This document shows positions 1 to 7,261 of a stretch of 38,525 bases of DNA, piece after piece. Positions within the stretch are counted from its first letter, which is position 1, and every line of letters begins with the position of its first letter. Origin of the DNA: Pricia antarctica (lineage in GTDB: Bacteria; Bacteroidota; Bacteroidia; Flavobacteriales; Flavobacteriaceae); assembly GCA_011050085.1 (NCBI GenBank), contig DRGL01000078.1, positions 1 through 38,525 of the forward strand, given 5' to 3'. The notes beneath the pieces were generated by a model. That model ran no database searches, was not told the origin of the DNA, and saw only the letters and a list, made by a program, of their open reading frames with translations. The translations under genes were made by a program, and so were the position numbers.

Positions 1-369
1 AACCATTGCAATACAACGAGCCAAACCAATTAAAATTAGACCAACCATATATTCTGGATAATCTCGTAAAAATGTAATTGCCAAAACAAACATTAAAACG
101 GGACCAATTATCCAATTTAGAATAAGTGAGATAGAAAGAATTTTTGTGTTTCTAAATACTTTTGGCAATAGTGCATAGTTGACTTTTGCCAAAGGTGGAT
201 ACATCATTAAAATTAAATCGATTGCAATTGGAATATTTGTCGTTCCGCTACTAAATGAGTTTATGATGTTTGGAAACGTTGGAATATAATAGCCAAGTCC
301 AACACCAAAAGCCATTGCGACAAATATCCAAAGCGTTAGATTTCTGTCAAGAAAACTTAATTTTTTCAT
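1..369 (-). CDS. acr3: ACR3-family arsenite efflux permease (N-terminal part, cut by window edge)
   Basis: The reading frame on the minus strand opens at ATG 369 and stays open to base 1, so only the first 123 residues are present. It begins [20 protein letters not shown] and contains the family-typical run [13 protein letters not shown] near the cut; the Cys in that helix is the one required for arsenite transport in characterised ACR3 proteins. At least four hydrophobic segments are visible. ACR3 exports arsenite across the inner membrane, the product of the reductase encoded upstream. It is the last visible gene of the operon arsR > arsC > OsmC-like > acr3, 21 bp after the OsmC-like gene. 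The family call is firm; completeness cannot be judged. Confidence 0.9.
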   Translation of the reverse strand, partial: MKKLSFLDRNLTLWIFVAMAFGVGLGYYIPTFPNIINSFSSGTTNIPIAIDLILMMYPPLAKVNYALLPKVFRNTKILSISLILNWIIGPVLMFVLAITFLRDYPEYMVGLILIGLARCIAMV

Positions 370-390
370 GTGTAATTTGTATTCAATTAT

Positions 391-798
391 TTAAAATGTC
401 TTATTCTGTTCAATTAATCCATTTATAGTGCACGATAACTTTACAGTATTATAGATTGTACCATATTTTTCAATATTCTTTTTTAGCAATGGAATGTTTA
501 AATTTTCATCAGAACTGTAAATGATTAGTTTGTAATTTATATCATCCATTTTCAAAGGTTTTTCCACTCTCGTAGCAGAAATAGTAACTATGGCTTTTAA
601 ATAAGTAAACTTCATCATTGTAGAAAAACGCTCTACATTTTTAAGCATACACGAAGCAAAAGCACCTAAAAAAAGTTCAGCAGGATTAGGTAAAAGTTCA
701 GCCGATTTTGAAGTTGTTCCAAAAGCGATATCACTATGTTTTATCTGTATCGTAGCGTCTTTATTTGAAATGGAAGATGCCTTAATTTGATATTCCAT
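391..798 (-). CDS. OsmC/Ohr-family protein
   Basis: 135 residues, near the usual length of OsmC-like proteins. Both family cysteines are present: C50 in GAFASCML, in the central helix, and C123 in KLSCTINGLI near the C-terminus. In OsmC/Ohr proteins these two form the peroxidatic thiol pair that reduces organic hydroperoxides. There is no signal peptide, so it is cytosolic. It lies between arsC and acr3 with gaps of about 20 bp, so it is almost certainly co-transcribed with them. Inference: it relieves thiol or peroxide stress caused by arsenic. The actual substrate is not visible from the sequence. Confidence 0.8.
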   Translation of the reverse strand: MEYQIKASSISNKDATIQIKHSDIAFGTTSKSAELLPNPAELFLGAFASCMLKNVERFSTMMKFTYLKAIVTISATRVEKPLKMDDINYKLIIYSSDENLNIPLLKKNIEKYGTIYNTVKLSCTINGLIEQNKTF

Positions 799-816
799 AA
801 TTGTTATTTTAAAATA

Positions 817-1452
817 TTAATAAGATTTAATTTGAGAAAAAACGTAAAACATTTCAGTTGCAATTTGTAAACTTCTTTCGTTGTACATTTCTGCTTGCTG
901 TGGTGTATTATCAAATGCTTTTGGGTCTTCAAACGTTATTGGGATACGTTTTACTGCTCCAGGAACAAATGGGCACGCTTCATTTGCCGAATCGCAAGTC
1001 ATAATTGCAGCAAATTCAGATTTTGGATTAAAATCATCATCCAACTTTTTAGAAAATCCAATGATTGGATGCTCGTTGTCAGAATATGTAATGCTGTAAA
1101 CAGGATTTTCATTTTTTGAAATTTTGTTTATCTGGAAACCTGAATTTTGTAATGTTTCGGCAACCATTCGAAAAAGTGCTGTTGCCTCTGTGCCTCCTGA
1201 ATAACAAAACACATTTTTAATATTGAAGTAGTTTGACATTGTTTGTGCCCAAACTTGCAATAAATGACTTCTTCTTGAATTATGTGTACAAATGAAATTC
1301 ATACGGATTTCTTTGCATTCGGAAATCTTTGATTGAATAAAATCGGTTAGCGGTTGCAAAACTGTTTTACGTTCGTTTGAAATAGTTTCAGGATGTAATG
1401 ATTTGATTAGATTTTCTATTTCTGAAAATACGGTTGGTTTTATTGTTGTCAT
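817..1452 (-). CDS. arsC: Thioredoxin-type arsenate reductase (LMW protein-tyrosine-phosphatase fold)
   Basis: 211 residues, longer than the ~130 of the classic enzyme because of about 50 extra N-terminal residues. The phosphate-binding loop CTHNSRRS places the nucleophile at C55. The resolving pair is in CDSANEACP (C153 and C160, six residues apart), the same spacing as the Cys82/Cys89 pair of the pI258-type ArsC. That three-cysteine relay is the signature of arsenate reductases recycled by thioredoxin, not glutaredoxin. Arsenite made here would leave through the ACR3 pump of the same operon. It follows arsR, 49 bp after that gene's stop. An alternative call is a plain low-molecular-weight phosphatase, but the Cys pair and the operon favour arsenate reductase. 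Confidence 0.88.
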   Translation of the reverse strand: MTTIKPTVFSEIENLIKSLHPETISNERKTVLQPLTDFIQSKISECKEIRMNFICTHNSRRSHLLQVWAQTMSNYFNIKNVFCYSGGTEATALFRMVAETLQNSGFQINKISKNENPVYSITYSDNEHPIIGFSKKLDDDFNPKSEFAAIMTCDSANEACPFVPGAVKRIPITFEDPKAFDNTPQQAEMYNERSLQIATEMFYVFSQIKSY

Positions 1453-1501
1453 TTCAACTATTTGTTTATTGCGATTATACGATTAATAGGTTTAAATTTT
1501 T

Positions 1502-1834
1502 TTAACAGCAATCTTGGTTTTCGATTACGTCTTGGTTTAGAAATTCAGTCATAACAGTTTTCATTGCTGTCCAATTTTCTCTATGAATACAGTAGCAAAC
1601 ACTTGTTCCTTCTACATTTCCTTTAATTAAGCCTAAATGTTTTAGTTCTTTTAAATGTTGTGAGATTGTTGGTTGTGCTAATCCAATTTCGTTTACCAAA
1701 TCTCCGCAAACACAAGAGTTGATTTTAAACAAATGCTGTAAAATTGCCACTCTTGCAGGATGGCCGAATACTTTAGCGAAAAGAGAAATTTCATTTTGCT
1801 GGTCGGTAAACATTTCTGTTTTTGCTAAGCCCAT
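1502..1834 (-). CDS. arsR: ArsR-family metalloregulatory repressor
   Basis: 110 residues with a winged helix-turn-helix: FGHPARVAILQHLF leads into NSCVCGDLVNEIGLAQPTISQHLKELKHLGLI. The CVCGDL segment matches the arsenic-sensing cysteine loop of classical ArsR proteins (ELxVCDL type), and more cysteines lie at the C-terminus (VCYC, and a terminal CC). As(III) binding would release the repressor from the operator. It is the first gene of the ars operon, and a palindrome sits 28 bp before its start codon. Confidence 0.88.
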   Translation of the reverse strand: MGLAKTEMFTDQQNEISLFAKVFGHPARVAILQHLFKINSCVCGDLVNEIGLAQPTISQHLKELKHLGLIKGNVEGTSVCYCIHRENWTAMKTVMTEFLNQDVIENQDCC

Positions 1835-1859
1835 TTTTTTATTCTTTATTATTTCATTG

Positions 1860-1877
1860 CAATATTACGATTAATAT
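1860..1877 (-). promoter_or_regulatory. Probable ArsR operator overlapping the -7 element of arsR
   Basis: ATATTA (1862-1867), spacer CGAT and TAATAT (1872-1877) form a perfect 6-4-6 inverted repeat just upstream of arsR. Read on the minus strand, the overlapping TAATATTG (1867-1860) is one mismatch from the Bacteroidota -7 consensus TAnnTTTG, so a bound repressor would block the promoter. A degenerate copy (ACGATTAATA core) lies between arsR and arsC at about 1475-1488. The role is inferred from position and symmetry. Confidence 0.5.
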
Positions 1878-1984
1878 GTTGATGCATAAAGTTTTTCTCG
1901 CGCGTGGGTAATGAGTGTAGGAAAAAATAAATGTGCTGTTTGTGCGGCTGGTTCAGCTTGTGGGTAACTTTATTTATATGAAAC

Positions 1985-2550
1985 GTAGCATCCCGAAGGG
2001 TTTACGTACATCAAGGAAGAAGACCATTATCTATGTCCACAGGGCAAGGCAATACCGTCCCGGAAGGTGTTCCTGGACAGCCGCACCAGGACCAAGAAGA
2101 AAGCGTACCGGGCATCCAGCAAGATCTGCAAGGGATGCCCGCTGCGTGCCGGCTGCCTGGGCAAGGTCAACGAGAAACAGTTCTCGGTCACCTATTACAG
2201 GGATGAATATGAACGCAACATCCAAAGGGTGGAGAGTCCACAGGGCAGGTACATGAAGGGCAAGCGCCAGAGTACGGTGGAACCCGTGTTCGGTACGCTG
2301 ACCCAGTTCATGGGCCTGAGGAAGATCAATACCATCGGGCTCGCACAGGCGAACAAGGATGCACCTATCGGCGATTGCCTACAACCTGAGGAAGTACCTG
2401 AAATTCCAACAAAAACTGGTTAAAAGCGGGGCGGGGGTACGTGCTCTGGCGGCCTTGGTGAAAAGAACATTTCGATTGCTATTTGGCGCCTACATAATGC
2501 ATCGGAGATTGGCCTACAACTTCGAGACCGACAAGAAAAAGGCCCCATAA
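1985..2550 (+). pseudogene. IS1182-type transposase relic (C-terminal part, frameshifted)
   Basis: From about 1989 the plus strand reads HPEGFTYIKEEDHYLCPQGK, followed by a cysteine cluster (CKGCPLRAGCLGK) and STVEPVFGTLTQFMGLRK; the Glu of VEPVFG corresponds to the last acidic residue of the DDE triad in IS1182-type transposases. Reading is lost at about 2358, where one extra base shifts to the frame carrying MHLSAIAYNLRKYLKFQQK, the usual C-terminal AYNLKK region, ending at 2550. A stop (1986-1988) precedes the fragment and the N-terminal DDE residues are absent. The DNA is much more GC-rich than both neighbours, a sign of separate origin. It cannot be active. No terminal inverted repeats were recognised. 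Confidence 0.8.
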
Positions 2551-2585
2551 AAGGGCTTATACTAATCCGTTATTTGGCCGATCAG

Positions 2586-2617
2586 GGGCTTGTGCAACGG
2601 TTACAGTTGTTGTGTGC
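2586..2617 (-). repeat. Terminal, apparently truncated attC-like half-site
   Basis: The 9-mer GTTGTGTGC (2609-2617, plus strand) is the exact reverse complement of the start of the two-gene cassette at 3672-3680. The flanking GGCTTGTGCAACGGTTACAG occupies the place where the other sites carry their palindrome arm, but no matching second arm is found before the IS1182 relic. The element was probably cut by that insertion or by a later deletion. Confidence 0.5.
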
Positions 2618-2624
2618 AGTTTTT

Positions 2625-3176
2625 TTAAATTGCAATTGTTGTTTCAACTGCTTTTGTTAAAATATCTCTCAATAATTTACTTTCCGTTGAATTGCTTTTA
2701 TCGTGTAATTTTTTGTTTTCAATTGAAAGGCTGTTTGTTCCTATAAAATCTTTTATATATTCTAATAGAGCATAATATCTTTCATAATATTCTCTATATG
2801 CTTTTCCGATTTTTTCATTGTTCGTTCCAATTTGTATTAAATAGAATTCTTGACTTTCTTCTATTAACTTTTTTAGTAGAATTGTTAAATCATTAGGTAG
2901 TAAAAACTCGTTGTCGTAAACAATTAAAGCTATCCTTTCTAAAGTTTCTTGATAATTATTATTTTTTCTATTATCTGAATTGTTAAAAATCTTATCAAAT
3001 TCAACATTCATTTTGGTCAGCTCTTTAAAAAGTTCCTGTAAAAATGAAACCTGTTCTTTATATAAATGTTCACGTAGAGCATTTCTTCTATTTTTTAAAT
3101 TTACATTAAGTGTAATTAAACTTAATATTATTGTTGAGCTAATACCAACTATGTAAAATATATCTTTAGTTTCCAT
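2625..3176 (-). CDS. Small membrane-anchored protein of unknown function (second gene of cassette 5)
   Basis: 183 residues, not recognised. An N-terminal hydrophobic helix (about residues 7-26, IFYIVGISSTIILSLITLNV) is followed by a Lys/Arg-rich turn and a soluble, charged helical domain. This predicts a single-pass protein with a cytoplasmic C-terminal body. It begins 2 bp after the stop of the upstream gene, so the two are translationally linked and travel as one cassette. Its stop lies 7 bp before the cassette-end 9-mer. Base composition is very AT-rich, like the other cassettes. Confidence 0.65.
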   Translation of the reverse strand: METKDIFYIVGISSTIILSLITLNVNLKNRRNALREHLYKEQVSFLQELFKELTKMNVEFDKIFNNSDNRKNNNYQETLERIALIVYDNEFLLPNDLTILLKKLIEESQEFYLIQIGTNNEKIGKAYREYYERYYALLEYIKDFIGTNSLSIENKKLHDKSNSTESKLLRDILTKAVETTIAI

Positions 3177-3178
3177 TT

Positions 3179-3661
3179 TTAATAAGTAATTACTTTTATT
3201 GCTAAATAAACAAATAACCCAAATGTTACAATTATTGCAAATAAGGATTTCAAATTTTGTAGACTAATCATTTTTCCATATTTCTCAACATCCTTATCAA
3301 AATTCCAATTCATTCGTTGTGATGCGTGACGATATATTTCCATTTGTTGTTGTTCCAGATATATTAAATAGCACAAAACGAAAATTGGAAAAAGAACTAA
3401 CCAAAGACTAACAATTGGATTGTCAGTAGGGAATTTTCCGAGACCAAAAAATGATGCAACTAAAATTCCATTTACTGTAAATAATTTATCGTGAATTCTG
3501 TCGAAAGTAGATTGAATTTTTTTACTTGCTTCTTCTCTTTCTTTTTCCGCTCTTTCAATTAATTTATCTCCTTCAGAACTAAATTCATTTACAGAAATTC
3601 TTGCTTCGTTTTTGGCGAGTAATTCTAATATTTTTTCTAAAATTTTATTCGTTTGTTCCAT
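3179..3661 (-). CDS. Coiled-coil membrane protein of unknown function (first gene of cassette 5)
   Basis: 160 residues. Residues 1-60 are strongly helical and charged (EGDKLIERAEKEREEASKKIQSTFDRIHDKL), suggesting a coiled coil. Hydrophobic segments follow at about 62-76, 84-103 and 138-157. ATG at 3661 lies only 10 bp inside the cassette boundary (3672), so transcription must come from upstream or from a promoter within the neighbouring palindrome. The pair with the downstream single-pass protein suggests a two-component membrane device, but no family was recognised and a toxin-antitoxin role cannot be shown. Confidence 0.65.
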   Translation of the reverse strand: MEQTNKILEKILELLAKNEARISVNEFSSEGDKLIERAEKEREEASKKIQSTFDRIHDKLFTVNGILVASFFGLGKFPTDNPIVSLWLVLFPIFVLCYLIYLEQQQMEIYRHASQRMNWNFDKDVEKYGKMISLQNLKSLFAIIVTFGLFVYLAIKVITY

Positions 3662-3671
3662 TTCTCAAATT

Positions 3672-3808
3672 GCACACAACGTTCCAGCTATGATTAGTTG
3701 CGATGTAACATCTATAGGACTTCGGCCCGTAGATTAAACATACTAAATATGTATGGATTTTCCGAAGGTAAAAACAGCCCGCAATTAATTATAGGTACTG
3801 TTATCTGC
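3672..3808 (-). repeat. attC-like palindrome between cassettes 4 and 5
   Basis: Bounded by GCACACAAC (3672-3680) and GTTATCTGC (3800-3808). The arms at 3686-3702 and 3780-3796 pair at 14 of 17 positions, two of the mismatches being G/A differences that allow G-T wobble. Inside, CTTCGG (3720-3725) pairs with CCGAAG (3762-3767). The coding end of the CPBP gene runs into this element, with its stop at 3785-3787. Confidence 0.7.
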
Positions 3809-4534
3809 TGGCTTCTTTTCAATATTATCCATATTTAAAATCCAGAACATCGCATATATAAGTCCTGAACCAACTATAAGTACGTATATAATAATTGGAT
3901 ATTGATTTATCGTTGCATAGTTGTTAGCAAAGTAAGGTATCAATAGATAAGTGGTTATGTTATACAGTAAATGAGCGGTAATACTTAAGTAAATATTATT
4001 CGTTTTAAGGTAAATAAATGCAAAACTAGCTCCTGCGATAAAGGCGCTTAAAATACCTGTTTCAGTATAAACATGTGCTAAGCCAAAAATTAGTGCAGAA
4101 GTCCACACAGCTTTTTTTAGTCCGAAACGATTGTATAATTTTTGAGCCAGGATTCTGCGAAACAAGATTTCTTCAAATATTGCTAGTGATATTATGACTG
4201 CAAAAACCCTGTTGATTTCAGATGTTCTGTTCAATAGTCCGTTAATATCGATTCCTGCAATCTTTGTTGCAAGTACGGGAATGAAATTACTAACTCCCAA
4301 AAGTCCAATAACCCCAATTAAAATTGCTATTATGTGATTAAGTATGAATTTAGCCTTTTCCTTTATCGGAAGCTGATTTTTGTTTAGTCCAACAATTGTA
4401 AGTCCAGCAATAAACATTACTCCAAGATGGGCTATATGCTTAATCCAAAAGTCCCTTATTTCAGAAGCAAAATAAAATCCAATTAAGAGTATTGTAAGAA
4501 ACAAAGATATAATCAGGTAAGTCTTTCTATTCAT
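3785..4534 (-). CDS. CPBP (Abi-type) intramembrane metalloprotease, cassette 4
   Basis: 249 residues from ATG 4534. A longer frame extends to 4750, but that part only reads through the upstream attC-like palindrome. There are about seven or eight membrane helices. The three CPBP motifs are in order: EEILFRR (E121, E122, R126), FGLAH (H154) and HLLYN (H188, N192), the metal-binding and catalytic residues of Rce1/CAAX-type proteases. Bacterial members process or secure peptides at the membrane, and several are immunity proteins; the substrate here is unknown. The last eight codons overlap the cassette-end palindrome, so the C-terminus ADNSTYN is partly encoded by the recombination-site core. 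Confidence 0.85.
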   Translation of the reverse strand: MNRKTYLIISLFLTILLIGFYFASEIRDFWIKHIAHLGVMFIAGLTIVGLNKNQLPIKEKAKFILNHIIAILIGVIGLLGVSNFIPVLATKIAGIDINGLLNRTSEINRVFAVIISLAIFEEILFRRILAQKLYNRFGLKKAVWTSALIFGLAHVYTETGILSAFIAGASFAFIYLKTNNIYLSITAHLLYNITTYLLIPYFANNYATINQYPIIIYVLIVGSGLIYAMFWILNMDNIEKKPADNSTYN

Positions 4535-4561
4535 CTGTTGATTTGGTGAATTTTTCAGCTT

Positions 4562-4696
4562 GCAGATAACGTTATGTATATGGGCTGTGGCGTGTCTCGG
4601 CACAGACCTTTCTTGATAAAAACTGGCTTTGGAAAATCCGCAGGATTTTCCAAGTGAGGACTGACCAAGGCATAGCTTATATACGGTGTTAGGTGC
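4562..4696 (-). repeat. attC-like palindrome between cassettes 3 and 4
   Basis: Bounded by GCAGATAAC (4562-4570) and GTTAGGTGC (4688-4696). The arms at 4576-4591 (GTATATGGGCTGTGGC) and 4669-4684 (complement GTATATAAGCTATGCC) match at 12 of 16. The apex is a perfect hairpin, GGAAAATCC (4631-4639), loop GCA, GGATTTTCC (4643-4651). The sequence is nearly the same in arms and apex as the element at 7262-7397, though the flanking genes are unrelated. Confidence 0.75.
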
Positions 4697-4706
4697 TTTT
4701 ATTTTG

Positions 4707-5654
4707 TTAAAAAGGTAAGTCATCGTAAACTTGTGAATCATTATTGTCAAAATTGCTTTTAAATATTTTTTCTAAATCATTTTTTATAAAAAAAGCATTA
4801 ATTAGCTTTAAAGCTTCAGGTTTATTAAAATTCTTGTTTTCTATTATTCGCTCATGAATTTGTTTTGCCTTCTCAATTGGGAAGTCATTTATTTTATTGA
4901 TAGAATTGATTCTATTTTTTATTTCAGTTATGTCATTTGATAATAATAGTAAATCAACAATGTTAGATATATAAATGGATTTTGTTTTGTCATGTGTAGA
5001 AATTATATTAAAAATTGCTTCTGCAACTTGTCCAATGTTTTTTCCTTTTGCCTGTATTCCTTGATATTTTCCAATAAAACCATAAGGGTCTAAATCTCTT
5101 CTTACAGGTATTATTAGTAACTCTCTACCAAGTGCAAAGCCTATCTCTTGGTCAGTCCATTTACTGTCGTTGAAGCCAGGCATTAGTATTGCACATAAAG
5201 CGTCCATCGAGATCAATCCTTTTTCAATTTCAACTTGCCATTCTTTTGCTGGTTCGATATCTTCATGTGCAACAAATGAAGATATCCCATATTTTTCAAG
5301 TTCATTCTTTAGTTGACTTATTGTAACTTTAAATGAAGCTAAATGGCTTAAAAAAAGTTTGTAATGACCAGATTTCCAGAGGCTAGAATTTTCGCGTACA
5401 ATTATTTTTTCTTTTGGTACAACTTTACCATATGAATGTTTAAGTTCTAATTCCTCTGCAATTTCAAGGATTATTTCGTCTAGTACTTGTGGTAATACCT
5501 CTTTAACGTAAACCTTTTTGCTATTATAACTTGGTGTGTGGTCTGTAGGTATTTTATATGTCTCAAAATATGAATCAATCTCAGAAAAAGTCATTTGCTC
5601 CTGTAGTTCAGAAGCAATCATATCTATAAGTTTAATTTTATCTAGATTTTTCAT
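4707..5654 (-). CDS. TIR-domain protein, candidate anti-phage effector, cassette 3
   Basis: 315 residues from ATG 5654; a GTG at 5669 lies inside the cassette core and is less likely. Residues 1-75 are a helical module (IDMIASELQEQMTFSEIDSYF ... SKKVYVKEVLPQ) of the kind found at the N-terminus of abortive-infection proteins, although the exact family is not certain. Residues ~98-225 are a TIR domain: YKLFLSHLAS (strand A), SSFVAHEDIEP, CAILMPGF, and SKWTDQEIGFALGRELLIIPV. E170 in the W-x3-E motif corresponds to the catalytic Glu of NAD-cleaving TIR domains. The C-terminal ~90 residues are helical and unassigned. Cytosolic. Inference: NAD+ depletion or signal-nucleotide production upon infection. 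Confidence 0.8.
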   Translation of the reverse strand: MKNLDKIKLIDMIASELQEQMTFSEIDSYFETYKIPTDHTPSYNSKKVYVKEVLPQVLDEIILEIAEELELKHSYGKVVPKEKIIVRENSSLWKSGHYKLFLSHLASFKVTISQLKNELEKYGISSFVAHEDIEPAKEWQVEIEKGLISMDALCAILMPGFNDSKWTDQEIGFALGRELLIIPVRRDLDPYGFIGKYQGIQAKGKNIGQVAEAIFNIISTHDKTKSIYISNIVDLLLLSNDITEIKNRINSINKINDFPIEKAKQIHERIIENKNFNKPEALKLINAFFIKNDLEKIFKSNFDNNDSQVYDDLPF

Positions 5655-5665
5655 TTTTTCTAATT

Positions 5666-5798
5666 GCACCTAACGTCTCGTATAAAAACTGTGCGAGCGG
5701 GCGAGCGTGATTGTCCGCAGGACAAACCGCTAAGCAAGTACGCAAAGAGTTTCGATTCGGGACAGGTTTTAGCATTGTTTTTATACATTGTTACCCTC
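5666..5798 (-). repeat. attC-like palindrome between cassettes 2 and 3
   Basis: Bounded by GCACCTAAC (5666-5674) and GTTACCCTC (5790-5798). The arm GTATAAAAAC (5680-5689) pairs perfectly with GTTTTTATAC (5777-5786). The apex is TTGTCC (5711-5716), loop GCA, GGACAA (5720-5725), the same TCC-GCA-GGA centre as in two other elements. The arms are otherwise different in sequence, so structure rather than sequence is conserved. Confidence 0.72.
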
Positions 5799-5843
5799 TT
5801 TTGCGACACGTTCGAGGAAGAAGTTTTCAAAATAGCTTTTTCA

Positions 5844-7166
5844 CTATTTTACAATGAATAAAACTTTAGAATTTAATTCACTCAACCACTTCTTGGATAA
5901 TTCATTAATATCGTATACGTCCAAATTTATCTGCTTATTTAATCTTAAAAAGTAGAAATCTGGGTCATTTTTAAAAATTAAACTCTCTCCTAAAAGTTCC
6001 GTTCTACTGTTTTGAAACCCTATATTTCGCTCTATTGTGGTGATTTTAAAAATTTCTTTTTGTTTGGCTCGAGAAAGTTCTGCATCAGTTACACCATTAT
6101 TTACTAATTCATCAACTGTATCTGCCAAAAATTCTTCTGTTGAAATGCTATCTTTTAAGGATGAAAAAGATGCGTACACTCCAAATTGCCCGGCCGCTTT
6201 ATGAATATTTAATAGTTTTGAGGAATTGGCATCTTTGATGAATGGGGAATTCTTTATTTTATTTTCTAATCTCTCATCTAAAATGTTAGATAGAAGTCTA
6301 AAACCAGCATCCTCTGGTGAACCCCATCCCGGAATTACCCAAACTAAATTTAAATAATTCTCATCTGATTTCGTTTTTACCTTTACATATTCATTTATTT
6401 TTTTGGGGAAGGATATTTCTTTATTTCCTTTTCCTGCCGAAGCTGGAATATCATCAAAATGAAATTTTATTAATTCTTCGGTTTTTACTGGGTCGAATTT
6501 TCCAACTACAATTAATATTATGTTTTCGGGATAAACATAATCCGAAAACCATTTTCTAAAGTCGTTTATCTCAAATTTTTTGTTGTTCTCTATGGTACCA
6601 TAACCGCTGTGTCCATAGGGATGGTCTTTTCCATAAGTTGCTTTTTCTAAAGCCATTCCTCCATCTGCACTCCAAAAAGGATTTACGGAATTTCTCTTTA
6701 TTTCCTTGAAAACACGTACTCGTTCTTGTTCAATCTTCTTTTCTTTGATGTCATAAGATTTAGCTTTTATACGCTCGGCGGTATACTGTAGAGCTAAATC
6801 AATTCCCATTGGTTTTACTTTTAAATTATACCGCGTGTAATCCTTTTTTGTCTGTGCATTACTCCCATTGTAGAAATCTTCATTTAAAAGCTTTAACTTT
6901 TCTTCATTATTTCTTAAGCCATAAGGTGTAACGTGTTCAAAAAAATGAGCAAGGCCATATTTTTCTGAAAGTTCGTCTTTTGAACCTGTTCGTATCCAAA
7001 ATTCGATAGATACTTCGCCAAATTTGTCGTCAGGTTGTAAAATAACTTCTAACCCGTTTTTTAGTTTGAAATGTTCATATGTTAGTTGTAAAGTATCTAC
7101 CGCAATTTGGGCAAAATTTAAATTACTTAACAATAATAGTGAAAGGGTAAGAAAGATTATTTTCAT
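5844..7166 (-). CDS. Secreted M16-family zinc peptidase, cassette 2
   Basis: 440 residues with a Sec signal peptide (MKIIFLTLSLLLLSNLNFAQ). The inverted zinc motif HFFEH (H74, E77, H78) and a distal Glu at about 155 (VFKEIKR) give the full M16 metal site. A second M16-like half follows (GKFDPVKTEELIKFHFDD, then WVIPGWGSPEDAGFRLLSNIL). At about 440 residues it is a one-subunit M16B-type protein, not a fused 900-residue form; no inactive partner subunit is encoded nearby. It would act in the periplasm on small or unfolded peptides. A 95-bp leader after the cassette boundary leaves room for its own promoter. A secreted peptidase is an unusual cargo for a cassette. Confidence 0.85.
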   Translation of the reverse strand: MKIIFLTLSLLLLSNLNFAQIAVDTLQLTYEHFKLKNGLEVILQPDDKFGEVSIEFWIRTGSKDELSEKYGLAHFFEHVTPYGLRNNEEKLKLLNEDFYNGSNAQTKKDYTRYNLKVKPMGIDLALQYTAERIKAKSYDIKEKKIEQERVRVFKEIKRNSVNPFWSADGGMALEKATYGKDHPYGHSGYGTIENNKKFEINDFRKWFSDYVYPENIILIVVGKFDPVKTEELIKFHFDDIPASAGKGNKEISFPKKINEYVKVKTKSDENYLNLVWVIPGWGSPEDAGFRLLSNILDERLENKIKNSPFIKDANSSKLLNIHKAAGQFGVYASFSSLKDSISTEEFLADTVDELVNNGVTDAELSRAKQKEIFKITTIERNIGFQNSRTELLGESLIFKNDPDFYFLRLNKQINLDVYDINELSKKWLSELNSKVLFIVK

Positions 7167-7261
7167 TTCTTCTAGTTTTATAATAAAGACACCTTTCTTT
7201 TTGATATGTTACATTAGCATATGTTTAGGTTTTATTCTCATTAGCAGTTTTTTGAGCAATT

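Noticed and set aside
4535-4750. Longer N-terminus for the CPBP protease
   Set aside because: This part of the frame translates the attC-like palindrome; the family start MNRKTYLIISLFL is at 4534.
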